A stretch of 64,000 nt of DNA from Pedobacter boryungensis (GTDB lineage Bacteria; Bacteroidota; Bacteroidia; Sphingobacteriales; Sphingobacteriaceae): contig NZ_JABMKV010000003.1 of assembly GCF_013204825.1 (NCBI RefSeq), forward strand, positions 1 to 64,000, given 5' to 3'. Under the pieces are notes generated by a model. That model was not told the origin of the DNA, did no database searches, and saw nothing but the letters and a program-made list of their open reading frames with translations. The number at the start of each line of letters is the position of its first letter. Position 1 is the first letter of the stretch. Below, piece after piece: positions 56,310 to 64,000 of the stretch. Both the position numbers and the translations under genes were made by a program.

Positions 56310-57038
56310 TTATTCTGCCATATTATGGTAAACAGCTTGAACATCATCATCTTCCTCTAACTTATCAATCAGCTTTAATACATCAACTGCCTGTTCTTCA
56401 GAAACTGCATGATGTGATAATGCAATGCGCTCTAATTTAGAACTCTTTAACTCAATTCCTTTTTCTTCTAAAGCCTTTTGTAACGAGCCAAAATTTTCAA
56501 AAGCACCTTGAGCTACTGCAATATCATTACCTTCTTCATCAGATTCTACATATAACTCTTCTAAACCTGCATCAATTAATTCGAATTCTAGTTCTTCTAA
56601 ATCTAAGTCTTCCGCAGGTACGAACCTAAAAATAGATTTACGATTAAACACAAAGTCTAGTGAACCAGTTTTGCCTAAAGTTCCATTAGTCTTATTAAAA
56701 TAACTACGAATATTTGCTACTGTGCGGTTGGTATTATCTGTTGCAGTTTCAATCAAGACAGCAACACCATGTGCAGCATAGCCCTCATAAACCAGTTCTT
56801 CATAATTCGCCAGTGATTTATCAGAAGCTCTTTTAATTGCAGCTTCTACCCTATCTTTAGGCATATTTACAGCTTTTGCATTTTGCATTGCTGTTCTTAA
56901 ACGAGAGTTTGTTTCAGGATTTGCGCCGGCATCTTTAACCGCCATTACAATATCTTTACCAATACGGGTAAACTGAACGGCCATTTTGGCCCAACGTTTA
57001 AATTTTCTTTCTTTTCTAAATTCGAATGCTCTTCCCAT
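56310..57038 (-). CDS. YebC/PmpR family regulatory protein
   Basis: The 242-residue protein is a full-length YebC-type protein: GRAFEFRKERKFKRWAKMAVQFTRIGKDI-like N-terminus (residues 2-30), MPKDRVEAAIKRA, GVAVLIETATDNTNRTVANIR and FENFGSLQKALEEKGIE. Members act as DNA-binding regulators or, by recent work on the family, in translation of difficult sequences. It is an independent cytosolic gene, 41 bp downstream of the threonine dehydrogenase gene on the minus strand. Confidence 0.92.
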   Translation of the reverse strand: MGRAFEFRKERKFKRWAKMAVQFTRIGKDIVMAVKDAGANPETNSRLRTAMQNAKAVNMPKDRVEAAIKRASDKSLANYEELVYEGYAAHGVAVLIETATDNTNRTVANIRSYFNKTNGTLGKTGSLDFVFNRKSIFRFVPAEDLDLEELEFELIDAGLEELYVESDEEGNDIAVAQGAFENFGSLQKALEEKGIELKSSKLERIALSHHAVSEEQAVDVLKLIDKLEEDDDVQAVYHNMAE

Positions 57039-57079
57039 TATTTATAGTATTGAATACTTTATTCTGCTTTTAGTTGGTT

Positions 57080-58027
57080 TTATCCCTTTTTTAAATTCGT
57101 TAACATGTCTTCCGTCATTTTTGATAAATCAAATTCAGGTTTCCAACCCCAATCTTTTTTAGCAAAGCTATCATCAATTGATTTTGGCCAACTATTAGCT
57201 ATCTCCTGACGTGGATCATTTTCTGTATAAGATAATTTAAAATCTGGTATATGTTTACGAATTTCTGCGGCTAATACTTCTGGTGTAAAATTAACTCCGC
57301 CAAAATTATAACTTGAACGAATAGAAATTTTTTCTGCCGGAGCATCCATCAATTCTATTGTTCCGCGAATTGCATCATCCATATACATCATTGGCAATTC
57401 TGTTGTAGCTGATAAAAACGATGAATAACTTCCTTTTTTTAAAGCTTCATGAAAAATATGAATTGCATAATCTGTTGTTCCTCCGCCTGGTGCCGCTTTC
57501 CAACTAATTAATCCAGGGTAACGAATACTTCTCACATCTAAATTATATTTCTGATTGTAATATTCACACCAACGCTCGCCAGCCAGTTTACTAATACCAT
57601 AAACCGTATTTGGATCCATGGTGCAATATTGTGGTGTATGATCTTTTGGAGAATTTGGACCAAAAACGGCAATTGAACTTGGCCAGTATACTTTAGCCGT
57701 TTTATATATCAGTGCTAAATCCAACACATTTAGCAAACCATTCATATTCAAATCCCAAGCTAATTTTGGATTCTGCTCGCCTGTGGCTGATAAAAGTGCA
57801 GCTAGCAAATAAACTTGCGTTGGTTTATATTTTTGAAAAATCTCTTTTAAAATTTCCTTGTCTAATACATTTACAAATTCAAAAGGACCGGCATTTTTTG
57901 TTTCATAATCAGGCCTACGGATATCGCATGCAACAACATTATCATTTCCATAACCCTTACGTAAAGCTGTAACTAATTCGGTACCAATTTGCCCATTAGA
58001 GCCAAGTACTAATATTTTTTCGATCAT
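57080..58027 (-). CDS. tdh: SDR-type L-threonine 3-dehydrogenase
   Basis: The ATG at 58027 (315 residues) is chosen, since an upstream start at 58066 lies before the -7 box. The protein is an extended SDR: VLGSNGQIGTELV, SSIAVFGPNSP, VYGISKLAGERW (YxxxK), SIRYPGLISWKAAPGGGTTDYA. The last is characteristic of the GalE-like threonine dehydrogenases of Bacteroidetes. It converts threonine to 2-amino-3-ketobutyrate, the substrate of Kbl (36138-37325). A TACCTTTG -7 box lies at 58053-58046, with no good -33 box. Confidence 0.9.
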   Translation of the reverse strand: MIEKILVLGSNGQIGTELVTALRKGYGNDNVVACDIRRPDYETKNAGPFEFVNVLDKEILKEIFQKYKPTQVYLLAALLSATGEQNPKLAWDLNMNGLLNVLDLALIYKTAKVYWPSSIAVFGPNSPKDHTPQYCTMDPNTVYGISKLAGERWCEYYNQKYNLDVRSIRYPGLISWKAAPGGGTTDYAIHIFHEALKKGSYSSFLSATTELPMMYMDDAIRGTIELMDAPAEKISIRSSYNFGGVNFTPEVLAAEIRKHIPDFKLSYTENDPRQEIANSWPKSIDDSFAKKDWGWKPEFDLSKMTEDMLTNLKKG

Positions 58028-58066
58028 AAAATGTGGGTAATGCAGCAAAGGTAAAAAAATCTGCAA

Positions 58067-58273
58067 ATGTGTTAATAAGTAAAACGTTTTATTATGTAAA
58101 CTAATTTTTACAAAGTCTTATTTGCCTTACAGTACCCCTAAGTGTATTTTGTACAATATTAAAAGCTAAAATCTTTATATATTTTAAGATGAGGTTCTTT
58201 ATGTTGATATATTTTACTTAATTTAATTGCTCCAATGGAGTTCCTTTGGAACATAAAAACCTAACCAAATCAT
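58067..58273. other. Divergent spacer before the redox cluster
   Basis: A 207-bp non-coding gap between tdh and the gluconate-dehydrogenase-like gene. Two abutting small hairpins, CTCC/GGAG (58230-58240) and GTTCC/GGAAC (58240-58252), lie just before the plus-strand ATG. No convincing promoter was found. Confidence 0.4.
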
Positions 58274-58939
58274 ATGGACAGAAGAGAAGCCGTAAAAAGT
58301 GTAGCTTTTTTAATTGGTGGAGCCCTATCAGCCACAACAATTGCCACTTTATTTGATAGCTGCAATGAACCTGGAAAAAATAGTGAAAACTTATTTACCT
58401 CAGACCAAGAAAAACTAATTTCAGAGATAGCTGATATCATCATCCCTACAACTGCAAAATCTCCAGGTGCAAAAGCTGCCAACGTCGGACCATTCATTTC
58501 AATGATGATAAAAGAATGTTATCCTGAAGATGCACAGAAAGCTTTTGTAAAAGGTTTAGAAAATATTGAAACAAGATCTAAAAAGGACTTCGGAAAATCA
58601 TTTCTTGAAATTTCAGTGAAAGAAAGAGAGCAACTAATTACTAAAGTTAGAGATGAAACTGTAGCTGCTCAAAAAGTAGAAAGTGACGCTAATGAAAAAG
58701 CTATGAAACTAGAAATGGATATCGAAAGAAATAAGCCAGAGAAAGAGAGAGCTAATCCAACCGCTGTTAAAGACCCTCAGAAAACTACACCACAGTTTTT
58801 TGCCATTGCAAGAGATTTAACGATGCTAGGTTATTTTACATCAGAAGTTGGCGCTACGCAAGCTTATGAATATGTACAAATACCTGGTCGTTACGATGGA
58901 TGTGTAGACCTTAAACCTGGTCAAAGAGTTTGGGCATAA
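58274..58939 (+). CDS. Gluconate 2-dehydrogenase subunit 3-like protein
   Basis: The 221-residue protein has an RR-containing hydrophobic N-terminus (MDRREAVKSVAFLIGGALSA) that may be a Tat signal, with a cysteine near residue 29, and the gluconate_2-dh3 core (TSDQEKLISEIADIIIPTT, about residues 41-59; FFAIARDLTMLGYFTSEVGATQAYEY; PGRYDGCVDL). It is the small subunit that pairs with a GMC-type flavoprotein in periplasmic dehydrogenases, consistent with the next gene. It probably carries the flavoprotein across the membrane. Confidence 0.85.
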   Translation: MDRREAVKSVAFLIGGALSATTIATLFDSCNEPGKNSENLFTSDQEKLISEIADIIIPTTAKSPGAKAANVGPFISMMIKECYPEDAQKAFVKGLENIETRSKKDFGKSFLEISVKEREQLITKVRDETVAAQKVESDANEKAMKLEMDIERNKPEKERANPTAVKDPQKTTPQFFAIARDLTMLGYFTSEVGATQAYEYVQIPGRYDGCVDLKPGQRVWA

Positions 58940-58958
58940 ACCTTATTATCATTTTATA

Positions 58959-60659
58959 ATGAATTTAAATACAAAAGCAACCGCACAAAACACATATGAT
59001 GCAATTGTTGTAGGATCTGGGATTAGTGGTGGATGGGCAGCAAAAGAATTAACAGAAAAAGGGTTAAAAGTGCTCCTACTAGAACGTGGTAGAAATATAG
59101 AACATATTAAAGATTATACCACGGCAATGAAAAAGCCTTGGGAATTTGAGCACCGCGGAAGGTTAACAGAAGCGCAAAAAGCATCTCACCCTGTACAAAA
59201 AAGAGATTATCCTTACCAAGAATTTAATGAAAGTTTTTGGGTAAATGATTTAGATTGCCCTTATACTGAGATAAAAAGGTTCGATTGGTATCGTGGTTTT
59301 CACGTCGGTGGAAAATCATTAATGTGGGGCCGTCAGAGTTACCGTTTAAGTGACCTTAATTTTGAAGAAAATGCAAAAGACGGACATGGTGTAGATTGGC
59401 CAATTCGCTATAAAGACATTGCTCCATGGTATGATTATGTAGAGAAATTTGCTGGGATTAGCGGTTCAAATGAAAACTATCCACATTTCCCAGATGGACA
59501 TTTTCTACCTCCAATGGAAATGAATTGCGTGGAAAAATCTGTAAAAGAACGCATAGAAAAAAAATACAACAGAGGTCGTATTATGACCATGGGTCGCACT
59601 GCAAATTTAACAGTAGAACATGGTGGAAGAGGAAGTTGTCAGTATAGAAATTTATGTAGTCGCGGTTGCCCTTTTGGAGCTTACTTTAGCACACAATCAT
59701 CTACTTTACCAGCAGCAGTAGCTACGGGGAATTTAACATTGAGGCCTTTTTCTTTAGTAAACGAAATTATTTACGACAAGGAAACGCAAAAAGCGAAAGG
59801 GGTTAGAATTATCGATTCGGAAACTAATGAGCATATTGAATATTTTGCCAAAATAGTTTTTGTGAATGGTTCTACTTTAGGTAGTACATTCTTGTTATTA
59901 AATTCAACATCACCAGAACATCCAAATGGATTAGGGAATGGTAGTGGCGAATTAGGTCATAATTTAATGGATCATCATTTCCGTTGCGGAGCTTCTGGCC
60001 AAGCAGAAGGTTTTGATGATAAATATACCTATGGAAAAAGAGCAAATGGTGTTTACATTCCACGTTATAGAAATGTAGGTAACGATAAACGCGATTATGT
60101 TCGTGGTTTTGGATATCAAGGAGGTGCAAGTCGTTCTGGATGGCATAATGATATTGCTGAATTAGCTTTTGGTGGAGATTTTAAAGATTTAATTAGTACA
60201 CCTGGAATTTGGAGTATGGGTTTAGGCGGTTTTGGAGAATCACTTCCATACCACGAAAACCGAGTGTATATCGACAAATCTAAAAAAGACAAATGGGGTC
60301 AACCGGTGTTGGCTATCGACTGTGAGTTTAAAGACAATGAAGCTAAAATGCGTATAGATATGATGAACGACGCGGCTGAAATGTTAGAAGATGCCGGGAT
60401 TAAAAATGTTAAAACATACGATAATGGTTCTATGCCAGGTATGGCTATTCACGAAATGGGAACAGCAAGAATGGGTTTAGATCCTAAAACTTCAGTGCTA
60501 AATAAATGGAATCAGATGCATGAAGTTAAAAATGTATTTGTAACTGATGGTTCATGTATGCCTTCAACAGCTTGTCAAAATCCTTCATTAACTTATATGG
60601 CTTTAACTGCAAGAGCATGTGATTTTGCGGTTACTGAATTGAAAAAAGGCAATATTTAA
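58959..60659 (+). CDS. GMC-family FAD oxidoreductase
   Basis: The 566-residue protein has the FAD motif DAIVVGSGISGGWAAKEL (about residues 14-31), FHVGGKSLMWGRQSY, a cysteine-containing GSCQYRNLCSRGCPFGA (about 226-242) and the C-terminal catalytic His/Asn pair in AIHEMGTARMG and CQNPSLTYMAL. No signal peptide is present, so export by its subunit-3-like partner (20 bp upstream) is inferred. With cytochrome c downstream it fits a glucoside 3-dehydrogenase or a related sugar dehydrogenase. Confidence 0.9.
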   Translation: MNLNTKATAQNTYDAIVVGSGISGGWAAKELTEKGLKVLLLERGRNIEHIKDYTTAMKKPWEFEHRGRLTEAQKASHPVQKRDYPYQEFNESFWVNDLDCPYTEIKRFDWYRGFHVGGKSLMWGRQSYRLSDLNFEENAKDGHGVDWPIRYKDIAPWYDYVEKFAGISGSNENYPHFPDGHFLPPMEMNCVEKSVKERIEKKYNRGRIMTMGRTANLTVEHGGRGSCQYRNLCSRGCPFGAYFSTQSSTLPAAVATGNLTLRPFSLVNEIIYDKETQKAKGVRIIDSETNEHIEYFAKIVFVNGSTLGSTFLLLNSTSPEHPNGLGNGSGELGHNLMDHHFRCGASGQAEGFDDKYTYGKRANGVYIPRYRNVGNDKRDYVRGFGYQGGASRSGWHNDIAELAFGGDFKDLISTPGIWSMGLGGFGESLPYHENRVYIDKSKKDKWGQPVLAIDCEFKDNEAKMRIDMMNDAAEMLEDAGIKNVKTYDNGSMPGMAIHEMGTARMGLDPKTSVLNKWNQMHEVKNVFVTDGSCMPSTACQNPSLTYMALTARACDFAVTELKKGNI

Positions 60660-61816
60660 TGACTACAGGAAAAATAAGAATGGGGATGATTGGCGGTGGA
60701 AAAGGTGCTTTCATTGGCGCCGTTCATCGCATGGCTGCAGGTTTGGATGGTTTAATTGAGTTGTCTTGCGGTGCGTTAAGTGCTAATCCTGAAAATGCAA
60801 TTTCCTCTGGAAAAGAACTATTCTTGCCAGAAGATAGAATATATATCAACTATCAAGAAATGATTAAAGCAGAAAGCAAACTTCCTCAATCGGAAAGAAT
60901 GCATTTTGTAAGCATTGTTACGCCAAATAATGTTCATTTCGAACCAGCTATGTTAGCGCTCGAAAATGGATTTCATGTGGTAATTGATAAACCTATTACC
61001 TTAACATTAGCAGAAGCAAAAGCATTACAGCAAAAAGCTACAGAAACTGGATTATTGGTCTGCTTAACTCACACCTATTCTGGTTATCCATTGGTGAAAC
61101 ATGCAAAACAAATGGTAAAAGATGGGGCGTTTGGTAAAATCAGAAAAGTTTGTGTAGAGTATCCGCAGGGTTGGTTAAGTATGCCAGCATCTGCTGATAA
61201 TAAACAGGCAGCTTGGCGAGCTGATCCAAAAAAAAGTGGCATTAGCGGTTGCATGGCTGATGTTGGTACACATGCAGCTCATTTAGCAGAATATATTTCG
61301 GGATTACAAATTGAAAAAATTTGTGCCGATTTAAATTGTGTTGTAGAAGGCAGAGCGTTGGATGATGATGGAAATGTACTATTGAGATTTAACAATGGTG
61401 CAAACGGAACATTAATGGCATCTCAAATCGCCGCTGGAGAAGAAAATGCTCTAAAAATTAAAATTTATGGCGAAAAAGGTGGACTAGAGTGGCATCAGGC
61501 AGAGCCAAATACCTTACTTATTAAATGGCTTGACCAACCAACACAAGTTTATAAAACGGGCAACAATTATTTATCAGCCGTTGCTAAATTTAATACAAGA
61601 ACACCTTCAGGTCATCCAGAGGGATATTTAGAAGCATTTGCCAATATCTATAAGAATTTTGCATTAACCTTAATGGCTAAACAAAATGGAGAAAAGCCTT
61701 CAGCAGAAATGCTTGATTTTCCTAATGCAGAAGATGGTGTTCGTGGAATGGCTTTTATAGAAAATGTGGTAGCTTCAAGTAAATCTGATCAGAAATGGTA
61801 CGATTTTAAAATTTAA
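60659..61816 (+). CDS. Gfo/Idh/MocA family oxidoreductase
   Basis: The 385-residue protein has an N-terminal Rossmann domain (IGGGKGAFIGAVHRMA, residues 11-26), the nicotinamide-site motif VIDKPITLTLAEA (EKP-type), HTYSGYPLVKHA and DVGTHAAHLAEY. It is a cytosolic NAD(P)-dependent sugar or inositol dehydrogenase; it could act on 3-keto sugars, but the substrate is unknown. Its ATG overlaps the GMC stop by one base (TAATG), proving tight linkage. Confidence 0.92.
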   Translation: MTTGKIRMGMIGGGKGAFIGAVHRMAAGLDGLIELSCGALSANPENAISSGKELFLPEDRIYINYQEMIKAESKLPQSERMHFVSIVTPNNVHFEPAMLALENGFHVVIDKPITLTLAEAKALQQKATETGLLVCLTHTYSGYPLVKHAKQMVKDGAFGKIRKVCVEYPQGWLSMPASADNKQAAWRADPKKSGISGCMADVGTHAAHLAEYISGLQIEKICADLNCVVEGRALDDDGNVLLRFNNGANGTLMASQIAAGEENALKIKIYGEKGGLEWHQAEPNTLLIKWLDQPTQVYKTGNNYLSAVAKFNTRTPSGHPEGYLEAFANIYKNFALTLMAKQNGEKPSAEMLDFPNAEDGVRGMAFIENVVASSKSDQKWYDFKI

Positions 61817-61821
61817 AAAGA

Positions 61822-62874
61822 ATGACAACAATACAAGGACCAGCCGTATTTTTAGCCCAATTTATTGGAGATGAAGCCCCATTTAATTCGTTAGATGGAA
61901 TATGCAAATGGGCCGCTAACTTAGGTTTTAAAGGCATTCAAATGCCAACTCTTGACAAGAGATTTATTGATCTAAAATTAGCTGCGGAAAGTAAAACCTA
62001 TGCTGATGAATTGACTGCAAAAGTAGCTTCTTATGGGCTAGTAATTACCGAGCTTTCTACACATTTACAAGGACAATTAGTAGCTGTTAATCCAGCATAT
62101 GATCAATTATTTGATGCTTTTGCGGCAGATGAGGTTAAAAACAACCCCAAAGCAAGAACAGAATGGGCGGTGCAGCAATTAAAATATGCTGCTAAAGCTT
62201 CTCAAAATTTGGGTTTAAAAGCGCATGCAACTTTTAGCGGTTCTTTATTATGGCATACTTTTCACCCATGGCCACAACGGCCAGAGGGATTGGTTGAGGA
62301 TGGATTTACAGAATTAGCAAAACGTTGGTTACCAATTTTAAATGAGTTTGATAATTGTGGCGTGGATGTTTGTTATGAAATTCACCCGGGAGAAGATTTA
62401 TTTGATGGGGAAACTTACGAAATGTTCTTAGCCAAAGTAAATAACCATGCAAGAGCCTGCTTATTGTACGATCCTTCGCACTTTGTATTACAACAATTAG
62501 ATTATATTCAATACATCGATTTTTATCATGAAAGAATAAAAGCATTTCATGTTAAGGATGCAGAATTTAATCCGACAGGTAAACAAGGAACGTTTGGCGG
62601 TTACCAAAGTTGGGCAAACAGAGCTGGTAGATACCGTTCTCCTGGCGATGGACAAGTAGATTTTAAACGCATTTTTAGCAAATTAGCTCAATACGATTAC
62701 AAAGGCTGGGCAGTAATGGAATGGGAATGTTGTATTAAAGATTCGGAAACTGGCGCAAGAGAAGGTGCTCAATTTATCAAAAATCACATCATACCAGTTA
62801 CCAATAAAGCATTTGATGATTTCGCATCGGCAGGTGGGGACGCAAATTTTAACAAGAATATTTTAGGCATATAA
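61822..62874 (+). CDS. Sugar phosphate isomerase/epimerase (AP endonuclease family 2 fold)
   Basis: The 350-residue protein is a TIM-barrel xylose-isomerase-like enzyme with likely metal ligands in VCYEIHPGEDLFDG (Glu), LLYDPSHFVLQQ (Asp/His), FHVKDAEFN (His/Asp) and VMEWECCIKD (Glu). No signal peptide is seen. It probably isomerises or epimerises the sugar handled by the flanking dehydrogenases. It is 5 bp after the Gfo/Idh gene and 11 bp before the cytochrome gene. Confidence 0.88.
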   Translation: MTTIQGPAVFLAQFIGDEAPFNSLDGICKWAANLGFKGIQMPTLDKRFIDLKLAAESKTYADELTAKVASYGLVITELSTHLQGQLVAVNPAYDQLFDAFAADEVKNNPKARTEWAVQQLKYAAKASQNLGLKAHATFSGSLLWHTFHPWPQRPEGLVEDGFTELAKRWLPILNEFDNCGVDVCYEIHPGEDLFDGETYEMFLAKVNNHARACLLYDPSHFVLQQLDYIQYIDFYHERIKAFHVKDAEFNPTGKQGTFGGYQSWANRAGRYRSPGDGQVDFKRIFSKLAQYDYKGWAVMEWECCIKDSETGAREGAQFIKNHIIPVTNKAFDDFASAGGDANFNKNILGI

Positions 62875-62885
62875 TACTAACACAG

Positions 62886-63266
62886 ATGAAAAAAACACTT
62901 TTATTTTTAAGCGCAATTACCTTTTTATTAGCTGCATGTGGTGGCTCAACTTCTAATTCAGAAACAGCTTCGACCACCACTCCTGCTTCAAGCGAATCTA
63001 AGCCAGCAATGGAACCAGGAGAATTATTGATTGTGAAATCAGATTGTATCGGTTGTCATCATAAAGAAGATAAATTAATCGGTCCAGCTTACCAAGAAAT
63101 TGCAGCAAAATATCCTTCTACAGATGAAAATATAAATTTATTAGCCGATAAAATTGTGAAAGGCGGTAAAGGTGTTTGGGGAAATATTCCAATGACACCA
63201 CACACTAAAATAACAAATGACGAAGCCAAATCAATGGTAAAATATATTTTAACGCTGAAAAAATAA
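62886..63266 (+). CDS. Lipoprotein cytochrome c
   Basis: The 126-residue protein has a lipobox (LLAAC, Cys18), a Ser/Thr-rich linker (about residues 20-45), and a class I cytochrome c domain with the haem site C54-IG-C57-H58 and the axial methionine at residue 103 in IPMTPHT. Location between sugar oxidoreductases suggests it accepts electrons from the GMC flavoprotein in the periplasm and passes them to the respiratory chain. Confidence 0.92.
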   Translation: MKKTLLFLSAITFLLAACGGSTSNSETASTTTPASSESKPAMEPGELLIVKSDCIGCHHKEDKLIGPAYQEIAAKYPSTDENINLLADKIVKGGKGVWGNIPMTPHTKITNDEAKSMVKYILTLKK

Positions 63267-63289
63267 GATTAACCTTTAAAAATTTTAAA

Positions 63290-64000
63290 ATGGATAAGGC
63301 AAAAAAAGAGTCAGAAGCAAGCAGTAGACGTAGTTTTTTAAAAACCACAGCAATTGCATCAGCTGCATTTATGATCGTTCCTCGTCATGTTTTGGGCGGT
63401 AAAGGATTTTTAGCACCAAGTGATCGGCTAATTGTTGCTGGTGTAGGCGTTGGCGGTAAAGGTGATTCAGATCTTCGTTTAATATCTGAAAGTGGCAAAG
63501 CTGATATTGCTTATTTATGTGATGTAGATACTCGTCGGGCGGCAAATAGTGTTAAACGTTTTCCTAAAGCTAAATTCTATAAAGATTGGAGAGAAATGTT
63601 CGATAAAGAGCATAAAAATTTTGATGCGGTTACCGTTTCAACTCCTGATCATAATCATGCCATACAAACACTTGCCGCAATGCAATTGGGCAAACACGTA
63701 TATGTACAAAAACCACTTACACACGATATTTTTGAAGCTCGCACTTTAACAGCTGCAGCTAAACAATATAAAGTGGTTACTCAAATGGGTAATCAGGGTG
63801 CTTCAAATAATGGCCCGCGACAAATGAAAGAGTGGTACGATGCTGGTTTAATTGGTGATGTACATACAATTTACGCTTGGACGGACAGACCTGTTTGGCC
63901 ACAAGGTATTCCATGGTCGGCAAATAAAGCCGACATTCCTAAAGAACTAGATTGGGATTTATGGTTAGGAACTGCTCCTTATAAAGATTATGTAGATAAA
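63290..64000 (+). CDS. Gfo/Idh/MocA oxidoreductase with Tat signal (truncated by window edge)
   Basis: Starting at ATG 63290, an uninterrupted frame gives 237 codons up to the edge. The N-terminus has a twin-arginine signal (SSRRSFLKTTAIASAAF), then a Rossmann domain (LIVAGVGVGGKGDSDL), YLCDVDTRR, TVSTPDHNHAIQTLAAM, the EKP-like VYVQKPLTHDIFEAR and QMGNQGAS. Such Tat-exported members are common in Bacteroidetes sugar clusters and could be a periplasmic 3-keto-sugar enzyme. The C-terminus is not visible. Confidence 0.9.
   Translation, partial: MDKAKKESEASSRRSFLKTTAIASAAFMIVPRHVLGGKGFLAPSDRLIVAGVGVGGKGDSDLRLISESGKADIAYLCDVDTRRAANSVKRFPKAKFYKDWREMFDKEHKNFDAVTVSTPDHNHAIQTLAAMQLGKHVYVQKPLTHDIFEARTLTAAAKQYKVVTQMGNQGASNNGPRQMKEWYDAGLIGDVHTIYAWTDRPVWPQGIPWSANKADIPKELDWDLWLGTAPYKDYVDK

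Overview
The window looks like a chromosome segment of a Bacteroidetes bacterium close to Pedobacter/Sphingobacteriaceae. The evidence is the AT-rich sequence, SusC/SusD and TonB-dependent receptors with carboxypeptidase-regulatory-like plugs, promoters of the TTTG-N(16-19)-TAnnTTTG type, few Shine-Dalgarno sites, and family-typical genes (DUF5686, head GIN domain, triple-tyrosine regulator, SDR-type threonine dehydrogenase). No insertion sequence, prophage, CRISPR array, tRNA or rRNA gene was seen. Nearly everything is ordinary chromosomal coding sequence, apart from repeat-bearing gaps at 1-680 and 31962-33029.

Layout. 1-680: non-coding, with two tandem promoters firing leftwards out of the window and a copy of an 11-nt tandem-repeat element. 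681-3084 (-): CoA-binding protein, DinB protein, FAD oxidoreductase. 3274-9476 (+): LemA, two TPM proteins, a hypothetical, a NUDIX hydrolase and a large tricorn-like S41 protease. 9554-13262 (-): dnaA, a mutase catalytic subunit and a membrane-anchored hypothetical, with a possible origin or DnaA-binding spacer upstream of dnaA. 13353-15029 (+): HesB/IscA protein and ABC permease. 15066-20829 (-): nucleotide-sugar operon (ugd, UXS, galE, hypothetical, rfbB, CpsB-like phosphatase). 20896-22110 (+): waaA. 22107-27617 (-): hemH, TonB receptor, ispH, a PlsC-like protein with an altered catalytic motif, and a phosphoribosyltransferase. 27752-28462 (+): head GIN protein. 28619-31961 (-): two hypotheticals, rlmD and a secreted hypothetical. 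33030-37325 (-): TetR regulator, Rieske-like lipoprotein, pheS, esterase lipoprotein, kbl. 37455-41352 (+): DUF5686 protein, trhO, DUF486 protein.

41421-56255 (+) is a polysaccharide utilisation locus. It holds a membrane-spanning propeller/Y_Y_Y/LuxR one-component regulator, SusC, SusD, a LamG surface lipoprotein, two tandem glycoamylase-family (GH144-like) lipoproteins, a GH3 beta-glucosidase and an esterase. The enzyme set suggests a beta-glucan, and beta-1,2-glucan is the best guess. A bidirectional terminator separates it from YebC and threonine dehydrogenase (-). 58274 to the right edge (+) is a redox cluster: gluconate-2-dehydrogenase subunit-3-like protein, GMC oxidoreductase, two Gfo/Idh/MocA enzymes (the second runs off the edge), a TIM-barrel isomerase and a lipoprotein cytochrome c. 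It resembles periplasmic glucoside-3-dehydrogenase/3-keto-sugar systems and may handle sugars released by the neighbouring locus.

Most unusual items: the catalytic His replaced by Arg in the PlsC-like protein; a Rieske-like lipoprotein lacking the cluster ligands; the 11-nt repeat element present twice about 32 kb apart; paired inverted repeats in regulatory gaps (ugd/waaA, upstream of susC); and the glucan locus next to the 3-keto-sugar-like cluster.
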